A stretch of 38,834 nucleotides of DNA from Gammaproteobacteria bacterium (GTDB lineage Bacteria; Pseudomonadota; Gammaproteobacteria; Steroidobacterales; Steroidobacteraceae), in the NCBI GenBank assembly GCA_003132025.1, contig PKWJ01000039.1:1-38834 (forward strand). The letters are read 5' to 3'. Below are positions 24,202 through 33,204 of this stretch, piece by piece (the first letter of the stretch is position 1; every line of letters begins with the position of its first letter). The notes below the pieces were generated by a model, which was given only the letters and a program-made list of their open reading frames with translations, was not told where the DNA came from and searched no databases. The translations under genes were made by a program, and so were the position numbers.

Positions 24202-25266
24202 CTAGCGCACGCGCCAGAACATTATCGCCGTGACCAGCGCCAGCAGTCCGGTCGGCACCCAGGCCAGCAGCAGCGGATCAAGGTTGAATACCTGCGTGCC
24301 GCTTTCAATCAATCGCTGCAGGAATACGTAGACGATCCCCAGTGCCACGCCGAAGGTGCTGCGCGCGCTCAGCGAGGCTGTGCGCAGCGAGCCAAAGCCA
24401 AATGGCAGCGCGAACAGCAGCGCCACCGGAATGCCCACGGTGCGCGCCACGCGCGACCAGAACGCGATCTCGTACTGCTCGGACTCCAGATGGTTTGCCC
24501 GCAGGTAGCGGATCGCATTGAACAGCGTGCGCAACGACAGCTCCGACGAGTCGGTGTTGACCAGCCGCAGGAAGTCCGCGCCGGCCGCGGTATGCAGCGA
24601 CTGTTGCGCCACCTTCATACTGGTGACCGAGTCGTCAGCGAAGCGCGACTCGGCATAATTGCGCAGTTCCCATGACTGCGGGCCGGCCGCGGTCGCATGC
24701 TCGGCGCTCGCGATCGCGGCCAGCCGATTCCCGGGTGTGAGTTCGAAGATCAGCATGCCGCCGAATTCGGCCGTGCCTGAGCGGTCCTGGACATTCATGA
24801 TGGTATCGCCGTCACGAATCCAGGCCCCGGCGCCGGCGAAGCTCATGTTGGAGTACTTGGCAATAGCCTTCTGCTCATCAGCCAGCTGCCCGAGCGGCTG
24901 TGCCAGAAACTCACCGATCAGCAGATCGATCGCCACCAGCAGCGCCGCGCTGATCAATACCGCGACGCTCAGGCGCAGTTTCGACATACCCGAGGCGCGC
25001 ATCACCGTCAGCTCATGACTGCGCGCGAGAACCCCGATGCCCAGCAACGCGCCGATGAGCGCACCTGCGGGGAAGGTTTCGAGCGCGAATTGCGGCAGCG
25101 TCATCGCAGAGTACTGCAGCGCATCGAGCATGCCGTAGTGGCCGACCCCGACATTGCCCTGTTCGCCAATGAACACGAACAGCATGCCGAGCATCTGCAG
25201 CGCCACCATCACCAGCGCGACGGCCGACAGCAGCGTGCTGGCGATGTAGCGATCGAGCAGCGTCAT
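24202..25266 (-). CDS. lptG: LptG, LPS export permease
   Basis: LptG pairs with LptF and the ATPase LptB to extract lipopolysaccharide from the inner membrane and push it to LptC/LptA. The 354-residue protein begins MTLLDRYIASTLL (typical), has three N-terminal helices, a periplasmic beta-jellyroll domain (about 130-265) and three C-terminal helices ending VTAIMFWRVR. The start ATG 25266 overlaps the lptF stop as ATGA. E. coli LptG has 360 residues. A longer open frame to 25548 lies inside lptF and is not used. Confidence 0.95.
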   Translation of the reverse strand: MTLLDRYIASTLLSAVALVMVALQMLGMLFVFIGEQGNVGVGHYGMLDALQYSAMTLPQFALETFPAGALIGALLGIGVLARSHELTVMRASGMSKLRLSVAVLISAALLVAIDLLIGEFLAQPLGQLADEQKAIAKYSNMSFAGAGAWIRDGDTIMNVQDRSGTAEFGGMLIFELTPGNRLAAIASAEHATAAGPQSWELRNYAESRFADDSVTSMKVAQQSLHTAAGADFLRLVNTDSSELSLRTLFNAIRYLRANHLESEQYEIAFWSRVARTVGIPVALLFALPFGFGSLRTASLSARSTFGVALGIVYVFLQRLIESGTQVFNLDPLLLAWVPTGLLALVTAIMFWRVR

Positions 25267-26348
25267 CGCTGGCTCCGCGCGCGATGGGAGCGCAGCATCC
25301 CCGGCCCAAGGATCGCGGCCAGGCTCATGGCGAAGAACAGCCCATGTACCCACCACAGTCCAAACGCCGCCGGTACCACGCCGTGCTCCAGCCAGGTGCG
25401 GGCCGCCAGCGCCAGATTTGCGTACACCGCAAACACCAGCACGGCGATCCAAATATGGGCGTAGCGTCCCTGGCGCGGACGCAGCCGTCCAAGCGGCACC
25501 GCCAGCGCCGTCAGCACCAGCGCCATTACTGGCAGGCCGAGGCGCCATTGCAGCTCCGCCTGCAGCTTGACATCGCGACTTGCCACCAGCGCCATCGTTC
25601 CCAGCTCGCTCACCCGCGGCGCTCGCGTGCCGGTCTCGGGCGTCTGCACCGGAATCAGCTGCTGCTCGAACCGCATGATGCGGAAGCGATTAGTGCCAGG
25701 CGTGCCCTCGATACGCTCGCCGTCGTACAGGGTAATGGTCTCGGCCAGGCCGTCGCCCGACCCGCTGTAGTGCGCGCGCCGCGCCACCGTGGTCTCGACC
25801 GCCAGCCCCTCGCTGCGCTTGACGAATACGTCCGTCAGATCGCCGTTGCGCGCCGCGGCGCGCGCATAGACGACGATGTGGCCGCCGCTGAAGCTGCGAA
25901 ACTTCCCAGGCTCGAGCGGAGCGTTGATTCCGGCACGAATCGCCTCATTGCGCAGCCCGGCTTCGGCCGCCGCCGCGCGCGGTGAGAGATCGAGGTTGAG
26001 CCAGGCGATCAGGGCGGTGACCGGTAACGCCAGCAGCCACACGGCGGCCGCCACGCGGGCGACGCCGACTCCGCAGGCCTGCGCCGCGGCCATCTCGCTG
26101 TCGTGGTAGAGCCGGCCGAAGGCCAGCACGATGCCGATCATCAGCCCGAACGGCAGCAGTATCGCCACATTTTGCGCCGCGCTCAGGCCGATCAGCTCGA
26201 GTACGAAGCCCCGCTGATACTGCAGTTGGGCTGCACGCGCCAGCACCGTGCCGACCTGGTTGACCAACAGCAGGGCGAGCGCTATGAACGTCACGCCCAG
26301 AAAGTTGACGGTCATCTCCCAGAGCATATAGCGCTGCAGAATTCGCAA
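25263..26348 (-). CDS. lptF: LptF, LPS export permease
   Basis: LptF is the partner permease of LptG in the LptB2FG transporter. The 361-residue product has the usual layout: start ILQRYMLWEMTVNFLG, helices near 12-35, 50-75 and 95-115, a periplasmic domain with the ISPRAAAA-like LNLDLSPRAAAAEAGLRN segment and FRSFSGGHIVVYARAA, then three C-terminal helices. TTG 26348 is chosen as start because GGAGG/GAGGG precede it and because family members begin about seven residues before the conserved RY; no ATG lies in a suitable place. The gene diverges from pepA, the standard gammaproteobacterial arrangement, with 160 bases between them. Confidence 0.94.
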   Translation of the reverse strand: MRILQRYMLWEMTVNFLGVTFIALALLLVNQVGTVLARAAQLQYQRGFVLELIGLSAAQNVAILLPFGLMIGIVLAFGRLYHDSEMAAAQACGVGVARVAAAVWLLALPVTALIAWLNLDLSPRAAAAEAGLRNEAIRAGINAPLEPGKFRSFSGGHIVVYARAAARNGDLTDVFVKRSEGLAVETTVARRAHYSGSGDGLAETITLYDGERIEGTPGTNRFRIMRFEQQLIPVQTPETGTRAPRVSELGTMALVASRDVKLQAELQWRLGLPVMALVLTALAVPLGRLRPRQGRYAHIWIAVLVFAVYANLALAARTWLEHGVVPAAFGLWWVHGLFFAMSLAAILGPGMLRSHRARSQR

Positions 26349-26508
26349 CGGGCCCTCATCCTCCAGTCGGCTTCGGCTACACTTGCACCAGGCTATCGCC
26401 GCCGCGCACAAGCCGGCGTATCTGGTCATTACCGCTGCATTGCGGGGTTTACGCGGCGGCGGGCGCTACGTTATACGAATATTTCGCGGGCAAACAAGGA
26501 ATAAGACG

Positions 26509-28014
26509 ATGCGATTCGAAGCCTTCAGCCGCCGGGCCGCGGTCCAGCGCGGCGATTGTCTGGTAATCGGCGCCTTCGAGCGCGGCGAGCTGGGCGCGGA
26601 AGCGTCGGCGGTGGACCGCAGCTTGCGCGGCCGGGTGCGACGAGTGCTGGCGCGTGGCGATTTCTCCGGCCGCAGCGGCGAGACACTGCTGCTTCCGGAG
26701 GTGCCCGGACTGGCCGCCGGAAGGCTGCTGCTGGTGGGCTTGGGCACCAAAGCGCAGTTCAACCGCCGCAGCTGGCGGCGCGCGATGCAAAACGCCATCG
26801 CCGCCTTGATCCGTACCCGCATTGCGTCGGCCGCCATCGCGCTGGAGCGGCCCCCGGCCGCCGAGCTCGACAACTATTACTTCGGACGCTGCGTCGCGGA
26901 AATCGTGGGCGCGAGTCTGTACCGCGTCAACGACCTCAAGACCGAGCGGCGTGCGCGTGCGCCGGCACTGGCGCGCGTTGTGCTTGGCCCGGTGGAAAGC
27001 GACGCCGCGGCTGATGTACGCCGCGGGCTCGCCGCTGGAGCGGCCGTGAGCGAGAGCGCGAAGCTGCTGCGAAATCTGGGCAACCTGCCCGCCAACGTGT
27101 GCACGCCGCGCTATATGGCGACCCAGGCACGCGCGCTCGAGCGCAGCTATCGACGCCGCGTACGCGTGCGCGTGTTCGATGAGGCTGGGATCCGGCGCCT
27201 GAAGATGGGTTGTCTGCTGGCCGTCACCCGCGGCAGCGCCGAGCCGCCACGTTTCATCGTGCTGGAATATCGCGGCGCACGCCGCAGCCGCGCACCCCTG
27301 GTGCTGGTCGGCAAGGGCATCACCTTCGACACCGGCGGCATCTCGCTCAAGGACCCGCCGTCGATGGATGAGATGAAATACGATATGTGCGGCGCCGCCA
27401 CGGTGCTGGCGGCGATCGATTTCGCGGCGCGCTCCGAACTCAGGATCAATCTGATCGGACTGGTACCGACCTGCGAGAACATGCCCGGCGGCCGCGCCGT
27501 GAAGCCCGGCGACATCGTCACCAGCGCCTCGGGTCAGACGGTCGAGATTCTCAACACTGACGCCGAGGGCCGCTTGATCCTGTGCGACGCGCTGAATTAT
27601 GCGCACCGCTATCAGCCCGAGGCGGTGGTCGACTTTGCCACCCTGACCGGCGCCTGCATCATCGCTCTGGGGCATGTTCACAGCGGGGTGATGGCGAACG
27701 ACGATGCGCTGGCACGCGAACTGGTCGAAGCCGGTGTGCGCGCCGATGATCGCGCCTGGCAGCTGCCGCTGACCGAGGACTACGGCGAGGGCCTGCGCAG
27801 CAACTTCGCCGACATGGCGAACATTGCCGGTCGCGAGGGCGGCGCCATCACGGCGGCCGCATTCCTGGGCAAGTTCACCAAGGGCCTGCGCTGGGCGCAC
27901 ATGGACATCGCCGGCAGCGCCTGGACCGGCGGCGCCGCCAAGGGCGCCACCGGTCGGCCGCTGTCGTTGGTGGCGGATTTTCTGACCCGGCGCGCCGCCG
28001 CGGCAAGGTCGTAG
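26509..28014 (+). CDS. pepA: PepA, leucyl aminopeptidase
   Basis: PepA is a hexameric dizinc aminopeptidase (family M17) that removes N-terminal leucine and other residues; in E. coli it also binds DNA in Xer recombination and carAB control. The 501-residue product has metal and active-site residues K269 (VGKGITFDTGG), D274, D292 (MKYDMCGAA), D351 and E353 with R355 (NTDAEGRL), nearly the same numbering as in E. coli. ATG 26509 has AAGGA upstream and the family's usual beginning; an upstream in-frame start at 26383 is not supported. holC starts directly at its stop codon. Confidence 0.97.
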   Translation: MRFEAFSRRAAVQRGDCLVIGAFERGELGAEASAVDRSLRGRVRRVLARGDFSGRSGETLLLPEVPGLAAGRLLLVGLGTKAQFNRRSWRRAMQNAIAALIRTRIASAAIALERPPAAELDNYYFGRCVAEIVGASLYRVNDLKTERRARAPALARVVLGPVESDAAADVRRGLAAGAAVSESAKLLRNLGNLPANVCTPRYMATQARALERSYRRRVRVRVFDEAGIRRLKMGCLLAVTRGSAEPPRFIVLEYRGARRSRAPLVLVGKGITFDTGGISLKDPPSMDEMKYDMCGAATVLAAIDFAARSELRINLIGLVPTCENMPGGRAVKPGDIVTSASGQTVEILNTDAEGRLILCDALNYAHRYQPEAVVDFATLTGACIIALGHVHSGVMANDDALARELVEAGVRADDRAWQLPLTEDYGEGLRSNFADMANIAGREGGAITAAAFLGKFTKGLRWAHMDIAGSAWTGGAAKGATGRPLSLVADFLTRRAAAARS

Positions 28015-28473
28015 GTGCCGGCGGCGGCGCCACGCGTCGATTTTTACGTGCTGGCGGGGAGCGAGGCGCGCACGCGCCTCAAGTTCGCCTGCCGGATCGC
28101 CGAGAAGGCCTACCTGGCCGATCAGCGCGTGTTCGTATGGCTGGATAACCCCGCCGAATTGCACAGCTTCGATGACCTGCTGTGGACCTTCGCCGATCGC
28201 AGCTTCGTGCCGCATGAGATCTACAGCGACCCGCAGCAATGGCACGACACGCCGGTGCTGCTGGGCTGCGAAGCACAGCCGCAGCAACCGTTCGACGTGC
28301 TGCTGAATCTGGCCGCCGAAGTACCCGCGGCCGCCGCACGCGCCGGCTGCATCGCCGAGATCGTGGACGCGGAGGAACCGCGGCGGCGCGCCGGGCGCAA
28401 CCGCTTTCGTCATTACCGCGAGCTGGGGCTGGCACCTGAGACGCACAACATCGCGGCCGAAGAAACACCTTAG
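28015..28473 (+). CDS. holC: HolC, DNA polymerase III chi subunit
   Basis: HolC (chi) links the clamp loader, through psi, to single-stranded DNA-binding protein. The 152-residue protein has the family core: RVDFYVLAG, RIAEKAYLADQRVFVWLDNP, LHSFDDLLWTFADRSFVPHE and the PVLLGC strand. The start is GTG 28015, immediately after the pepA stop, an adjacency that fits coupling. The pepA-holC-valS order is the common gammaproteobacterial one. E. coli HolC has 147 residues. Confidence 0.95.
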   Translation: MPAAAPRVDFYVLAGSEARTRLKFACRIAEKAYLADQRVFVWLDNPAELHSFDDLLWTFADRSFVPHEIYSDPQQWHDTPVLLGCEAQPQQPFDVLLNLAAEVPAAAARAGCIAEIVDAEEPRRRAGRNRFRHYRELGLAPETHNIAAEETP

Positions 28474-28490
28474 GCTGCGGTCGCAAGCCC

Positions 28491-28496
28491 TATAAT
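28491..28496 (+). promoter_or_regulatory. Probable valS promoter -10 element
   Basis: A perfect TATAAT lies 31 bases before the valS start codon, in the gap after holC. The -35 is poor (CCTTAG or TTAGGC at 15-17 bases spacing). Transcription would begin near 28503, at the edge of the hairpin described next. Confidence 0.5.
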
Positions 28497-28499
28497 TGC

Positions 28500-28519
28500 G
28501 AGGCTTCAAGGCAAGCCTC
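28500..28519 (+). promoter_or_regulatory. Hairpin in the valS leader
   Basis: GAGGCTT and AAGCCTC form a perfect 7-base stem with the 6-base loop CAAGGC, 10 bases before the valS ATG. No T run follows, so it is a poor intrinsic terminator for holC; it could protect or shape the 5' end of the valS mRNA. Confidence 0.45.
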
Positions 28520-28527
28520 ATTCCCGG

Positions 28528-31341
28528 ATGGAAAAAGTCTACTCGCCCGCCGCGATCGAACAGCCTCTGTATCAGCATTGGGAAGCGGCCGGCTATTTTG
28601 CCCCGCGGCCGGCTGCACGCAGCTACTGCATCGTGATTCCGCCGCCGAACGTAACCGGCACGCTGCACATGGGACACGCCTTCCAGGACACGGTCATGGA
28701 TGCGTTGATACGCCTGCATCGCATGCGCGGCGAGCAGACGCTGTGGCAGGTGGGGACGGATCACGCCGGCATCGCCACCCAGATGGTGGTAGAGCGGCAG
28801 CTCGACGTCGAAGGCAAGCGACGTACCGATTTGACGCGCGATGCCTTTATCGCGCGCGTCTGGGCCTGGAAACAGCAGTCCGGCAGCACCATCGTGCAGC
28901 AACTACGGCGCCTTGGCGCCTCGGTCGATTGGACGCGCGAGCGCTTCACGATGGATCCGGATCTGTCGCGCGCTGTCACTGAAGCCTTCGTGCGCCTGCA
29001 TCAGGAAGGCCTGATCTACCGCGGCCAGCGCCTGGTCAACTGGGATCCGGTGCTCGGCACGGCGCTGTCGGACCTGGAAGTCCTGTCCGAGGAAGAGGAC
29101 GGACACCTGTGGCATGTGCGATACCCGCTGGCCGATGGCGCCGGTCAGGTGGTGGTGGCCACCACCCGCCCCGAGACCATGCTGGGGGACGCCGCGGTCG
29201 CGGTGCATCCGGACGATGAGCGCTACCGTGCGCTGATCGGGCGCAAAGTGCTGCTGCCGCTGGCCGGACGCGAGATCCCGATCATCGCCGACAGCTACGT
29301 CGACCCCGCCTTCGGCACCGGCTGCCTGAAGATAACTCCGGCGCACGACTTCAACGACTACGCCATCGGCATGCGTCACGGACTGCCGCTGATCAACATC
29401 TTCACGCCCGACGCGCGCCTGAACGATAGTGCGCCGGCGCATCTGCGCGGCCTCGATCGCTTCCAGGCCCGGGAGCGCATCGTGGCCGAGCTCGACGCCG
29501 TCGGCCTGCTCGAGGGTGTCGAGCCGCACAAGCTGACGATCCCGCGCGGTGGCCGCAGCGGTGCGGTGATCGAGCCTTATCTGACCGATCAATGGTATGT
29601 GCGAATAGCGCCGCTCGCGGCACCGGCCATCGCCGCGGTCGAATCCGGCCGGGTACGCTTCGTGCCGGAGAACTGGGACAAGACCTTCTTCCAGTGGATG
29701 CGCAATATCCAGGACTGGTGCATCAGCCGCCAGTTGTGGTGGGGCCACCGTATTCCGGCCTGGTATGACGAGGGCGGCGAGATCTACGTCGCGCGCAGCG
29801 CGGCTGAAGCGCAGGCGCAGGCGCGCGCCCGCCATGGCCGCGAGGTGCCACTGCGCCAGGACGACGACGTTCTCGACACCTGGTTCTCCTCGGCGCTGTG
29901 GCCGTTCTCGACCCAGGGCTGGCCCGAACGGCGTCCGGAACTCGAGCGCTACTACCCGACCAACGTACTGGTCACGGGCTTCGACATCATTTTTTTCTGG
30001 GTCGCGCGCATGCTGATGTTCGGACTGAAGTTCATGGGCGAGGTGCCGTTTCGGCAGGTATACGTGCACGGCCTGATCCTGGATGCCGATGGGCAGAAGA
30101 TGTCCAAGTCCAAGGGCAACGTCATCGATCCGCTGGACGTCATCGACGGTATCGATCTGGAAGCGCTGGTGGCCAAGCGCACCTCCGGACTGATGCAGCC
30201 TCACCTGGCCGCCGCCATCGAACGCGCCACGCGCAAGCAGTACCCCGACGGCATCGCCGCCTACGGTACCGATGCACTGCGCTTCACCTTCGCCTCGGTC
30301 GCCACCCAGAGCCGCGATCTGAGTTTCGATCTGGGCCGCGTCGCCGGGTATCGCAACTTCTGCAACAAATTGTGGAACGCGGCGCGCTTCGTGATGCTGG
30401 CGGCGGACGAGTCAGCATCAGCGGCCGCCGCCGCCTCGAGCCATGCCGCAGCAGCCGCAACCGGCACCTCGGCCATCGACGTAGCCAATCGCTGGATCCG
30501 CTCGCGCCTCGGTGCCACGATCAGCGCGGTCGAGCGCGCATTCGACGAATACCGGTTCGACTTCGCCGCCAGTGCGCTGTACGACTTCACCTGGCATGAG
30601 TACTGCGACTGGTACATCGAGATCGTCAAGCCGGTACTGCAGGACGCGAGCGATCCGGCCGCGCAGCACGCCGCACGTCGTACCTTGCTGGAAGTGCTGG
30701 AAGCGCTGCTGCGCGCGCTGCACCCGCTGATGCCGTTCATCAGCGAGGACATCTGGCTGCGGGTGGCGCCGCTGGTCGGCGCCGGCGGTCCGAGCGTGAT
30801 GCTGGCGCCGTGGCCGCAGGCGGCGCAATTTGTGCACGACGCGGCCGCGGAAACCGAACTGCGCTGGGTGATGCAGCTGGTACTGGCGATCCGGCAGATT
30901 CGCGGCGAGATGGACATCAGCCCTGCCCGCCGTCTGCCGCTGCTGCTGCAGCACGCCAGTGCCAGCGATCTGCAGCTGGCGCAGCGTCATCATGCGCTGC
31001 TGTCGCGCCTCGCCGGTCTTGACAGCGTGCACGCGCTCGCCGCCGGTGAAACCGCGCCGCCGGCCGCCGCCGCGCTGCTCGGCGAGCTCAGCCTGCTGGT
31101 GCCGATGGCGGGACTGATCGAGCCCGTGAGCGAATTGCAACGCCTGGAGAAGCGGCGGCAGAAAATCGAACAGGAGCTGACAAAATCGCGCGCCAAGCTC
31201 GCCAACCAGAGCTTCGTCAACAGCGCACCGGCCGATGTGGTGGCACAGGAGCGCGGACGGCTCGCCGAGCGCGAGAGCGAACGCGCCGCGCTGCTGCGTC
31301 AGATCGAACAGGTGCGGGCGCTGCCCCGGGAGGGTGTTTGA
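28528..31341 (+). CDS. valS: ValS, valyl-tRNA synthetase
   Basis: ValS charges tRNA-Val and edits mischarged threonine. The 937-residue class I enzyme has the HIGH motif as HMGH within [13 protein letters not shown] (38-50), the CP1 editing domain (about 180-350, with [10 protein letters not shown] and [12 protein letters not shown]), [11 protein letters not shown] and the KMSKS motif (524-528). An Ala/Ser-rich segment (about residues 625-650) sits between the catalytic core and the anticodon-binding domain where E. coli ValS has ordinary sequence. A C-terminal coiled coil (about 870-935) binds tRNA in the family. The stop overlaps the TTG start of the MoxR gene. Confidence 0.98.
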   Translation: MEKVYSPAAIEQPLYQHWEAAGYFAPRPAARSYCIVIPPPNVTGTLHMGHAFQDTVMDALIRLHRMRGEQTLWQVGTDHAGIATQMVVERQLDVEGKRRTDLTRDAFIARVWAWKQQSGSTIVQQLRRLGASVDWTRERFTMDPDLSRAVTEAFVRLHQEGLIYRGQRLVNWDPVLGTALSDLEVLSEEEDGHLWHVRYPLADGAGQVVVATTRPETMLGDAAVAVHPDDERYRALIGRKVLLPLAGREIPIIADSYVDPAFGTGCLKITPAHDFNDYAIGMRHGLPLINIFTPDARLNDSAPAHLRGLDRFQARERIVAELDAVGLLEGVEPHKLTIPRGGRSGAVIEPYLTDQWYVRIAPLAAPAIAAVESGRVRFVPENWDKTFFQWMRNIQDWCISRQLWWGHRIPAWYDEGGEIYVARSAAEAQAQARARHGREVPLRQDDDVLDTWFSSALWPFSTQGWPERRPELERYYPTNVLVTGFDIIFFWVARMLMFGLKFMGEVPFRQVYVHGLILDADGQKMSKSKGNVIDPLDVIDGIDLEALVAKRTSGLMQPHLAAAIERATRKQYPDGIAAYGTDALRFTFASVATQSRDLSFDLGRVAGYRNFCNKLWNAARFVMLAADESASAAAAASSHAAAAATGTSAIDVANRWIRSRLGATISAVERAFDEYRFDFAASALYDFTWHEYCDWYIEIVKPVLQDASDPAAQHAARRTLLEVLEALLRALHPLMPFISEDIWLRVAPLVGAGGPSVMLAPWPQAAQFVHDAAAETELRWVMQLVLAIRQIRGEMDISPARRLPLLLQHASASDLQLAQRHHALLSRLAGLDSVHALAAGETAPPAAAALLGELSLLVPMAGLIEPVSELQRLEKRRQKIEQELTKSRAKLANQSFVNSAPADVVAQERGRLAERESERAALLRQIEQVRALPREGV

Positions 31342-32249
31342 ACCCGTTGGATGAGACTTTGGCGGCTATCGAGCGCGTCATCCTCGGCAAGGGCCAGCAG
31401 GTGCGGCTGTGCCTGACGTGCCTGCTCGCGCGCGGTCACCTGCTGATCGAGGACGTGCCCGGTGTGGGCAAGACCACGCTGGCACACTGCCTGGCGCGGG
31501 TGCTGGGGCTGGAATGGACGCGGGTGCAATTCACCAGCGACATGCTTCCGGCCGATATCATCGGCGTGTCGATCTTCGACCGCGACACGCACAAATTCCA
31601 GTTCCGCCGCGGTCCGGTCTTCACCCAGCTGCTGCTGGCCGATGAGGTCAATCGCGCCAGCCCCAAAGCGCAGAGCGCGCTGCTGGAAGCCATGGAGGAG
31701 CGTCAGGTCAGCGTCGATGGCGTGACTTACCCGCTGCCCGAGCCGTTCTACGTGGTGGCGACCCAGAACCCGCACGAGCAGGTCGGCACCTATGGTCTGC
31801 CAGAGTCGCAGCTCGATCGATTCCTGATGCGCGTGACCCTGGGCTATCCAGATCGGGCCTCGGAACGGCGCGTGTTGCTGCAGGGCGAACGGCGCGAGCT
31901 GCTCAACGACACTCCGGCGGTACTCAGCGGCGCCGAGGTGCTGAATCTGCAGCTCCGGGTGCGCCTGGTGCACGTGGCCGGCGCGCTGCTCGATTACGTG
32001 CAGGCGCTGGTGGCCCGCAGCCGGCTGGAACTGGCGCTCGGATTGTCACCGCGGGCCGCGCAGGGTCTGCTGCGCGCGGCCCAGGCCTGGGCCCTGATCC
32101 ACGGTGAGAGCGCCGTGCTGCCCGAGCACGTGCAGATGGTATTTCCCGCGATCGCCGCGCATCGCCTGGAGACCCGGCAAGGCGAAGCGGCCACCCATGG
32201 CAGCGAACTCGCCGATGCGCTCATCAAGGCAGTCCCGGTTCCTGTCTAA
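31338..32249 (+). CDS. MoxR-family AAA+ ATPase
   Basis: MoxR ATPases are chaperone-like AAA+ proteins that help mature or activate partner proteins, often encoded beside DUF58 and transglutaminase genes. The 303-residue product has Walker A GVGKTT (42-47), [12 protein letters not shown] (65-76), Walker [10 protein letters not shown] (98-106), sensor 1 ATQNP (141-145) and [12 protein letters not shown]. The TTG start at 31338 shares bases with the valS stop (TTGA), with GGAGGG just upstream; no other start gives the conserved N-terminus. It is the first gene of a three-gene overlapping module. Confidence 0.93.
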   Translation: MNPLDETLAAIERVILGKGQQVRLCLTCLLARGHLLIEDVPGVGKTTLAHCLARVLGLEWTRVQFTSDMLPADIIGVSIFDRDTHKFQFRRGPVFTQLLLADEVNRASPKAQSALLEAMEERQVSVDGVTYPLPEPFYVVATQNPHEQVGTYGLPESQLDRFLMRVTLGYPDRASERRVLLQGERRELLNDTPAVLSGAEVLNLQLRVRLVHVAGALLDYVQALVARSRLELALGLSPRAAQGLLRAAQAWALIHGESAVLPEHVQMVFPAIAAHRLETRQGEAATHGSELADALIKAVPVPV

Positions 32250-33204
32250 GCCGCGCGCCGCGCTGGCGGCGGCGCTGGCGCGCTGGGCGCGCGCCCGCCA
32301 GGGCGACGACTTGCCGCCGCTGACGCTGCAGGCGCGACGAATCTACATCCTGCCCACCGCCAGCGGTGCCGCGGCTGCGGCATTGCTGTTTCTGATGCTG
32401 CTGGCCGGCATGAACTACGACAACAGCCTGGCGCTGATGCTGTGCTTCATGCTGTGCGGGGTCACGCTGGTGTCGATGCATGAATGCCACGGCATGCTGT
32501 CGGGCCTGAAGCTGCTGCGCGCCGAGGTCGCCAATACCTTCGCCGGGCATTTGGGAGATTTGCAGCTCTACTTCGAGAACGAGCAGAGGCGCGCACGCTC
32601 CGGGCTGACGCTGCGCTCCCCGGGCTGTGCGCCGAGCTACTTCCACCTGACGCCGGGTGGCACACAGATGGTGCGGCTGGCGTTTCAGGCCGGCGCACGC
32701 GGTCGGCAACGTATCGATCGGCTCGAGCTATCGAGCAGCGCCCCGCTGGGGCTGTTTCGCGCCTGGACCTGGCTGCACCTGCCGCTCGAGGCCATCGTAT
32801 ATCCGGCACCGGCCGGAGCTCGGCCGTTGCCGGCGCGTGGCGGCAATGAGCTGCGCGGTGCGTGGCGCTCGCGCGTCACTGGCGACGAGGAATGGGCCTG
32901 GCTGCGGCCATTGCAGTATGGCGATCCGCCGCGCAGCGTCGCCTGGAAATCCTACGCACGCGGCGCACCGCTGTTGGTGGCGCACTACGATGCGCCCGCC
33001 GGCGCGCGCCGCGCATTGGATTTCACGCAGCTGCAGGCGCTGCCGCTGGAACAGCGCTTGTCGCAGCTGACACAATGGGTGCTCGACTGCGAGCGCCTCG
33101 GCGAGACCTACAGCCTGCGGTTGCCGCAACAAACGTTGCCGCCCGGGCACGGCATCGCCCACCAGCGCGCCTGCCTGGAAGCCCTGGGGCTGTACGGCCA
33201 GTGA
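32215..33204 (+). CDS. DUF58 domain protein
   Basis: The 329-residue protein has two membrane helices (about 47-66 and 70-88) and a C-terminal DUF58 region recognised by the GDEEWAWLRPLQYGDPPRSV stretch followed by AWKSYAR, near residues 220-246. DUF58 proteins have a von Willebrand factor A-like fold and are encoded with MoxR ATPases; their biochemical role is not settled. ATG 32215 overlaps the MoxR gene by 35 bases. The stop overlaps the tgpA start (GTGA). Probably a client or partner of the upstream ATPase (inference). Confidence 0.88.
   Translation: MRSSRQSRFLSKPRAALAAALARWARARQGDDLPPLTLQARRIYILPTASGAAAAALLFLMLLAGMNYDNSLALMLCFMLCGVTLVSMHECHGMLSGLKLLRAEVANTFAGHLGDLQLYFENEQRRARSGLTLRSPGCAPSYFHLTPGGTQMVRLAFQAGARGRQRIDRLELSSSAPLGLFRAWTWLHLPLEAIVYPAPAGARPLPARGGNELRGAWRSRVTGDEEWAWLRPLQYGDPPRSVAWKSYARGAPLLVAHYDAPAGARRALDFTQLQALPLEQRLSQLTQWVLDCERLGETYSLRLPQQTLPPGHGIAHQRACLEALGLYGQ

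Noticed and set aside
26449-28902. Very long open frame on the minus strand (over 800 codons) opposite pepA and holC
   Set aside because: It is the antisense frame of GC-rich coding sequence; pepA and holC on the plus strand have complete motifs, and the antisense product has no recognisable domain.
28903-30204. Minus-strand open frame of over 400 codons opposite valS
   Set aside because: Antisense shadow of valS; no motif and no ribosome-binding site.
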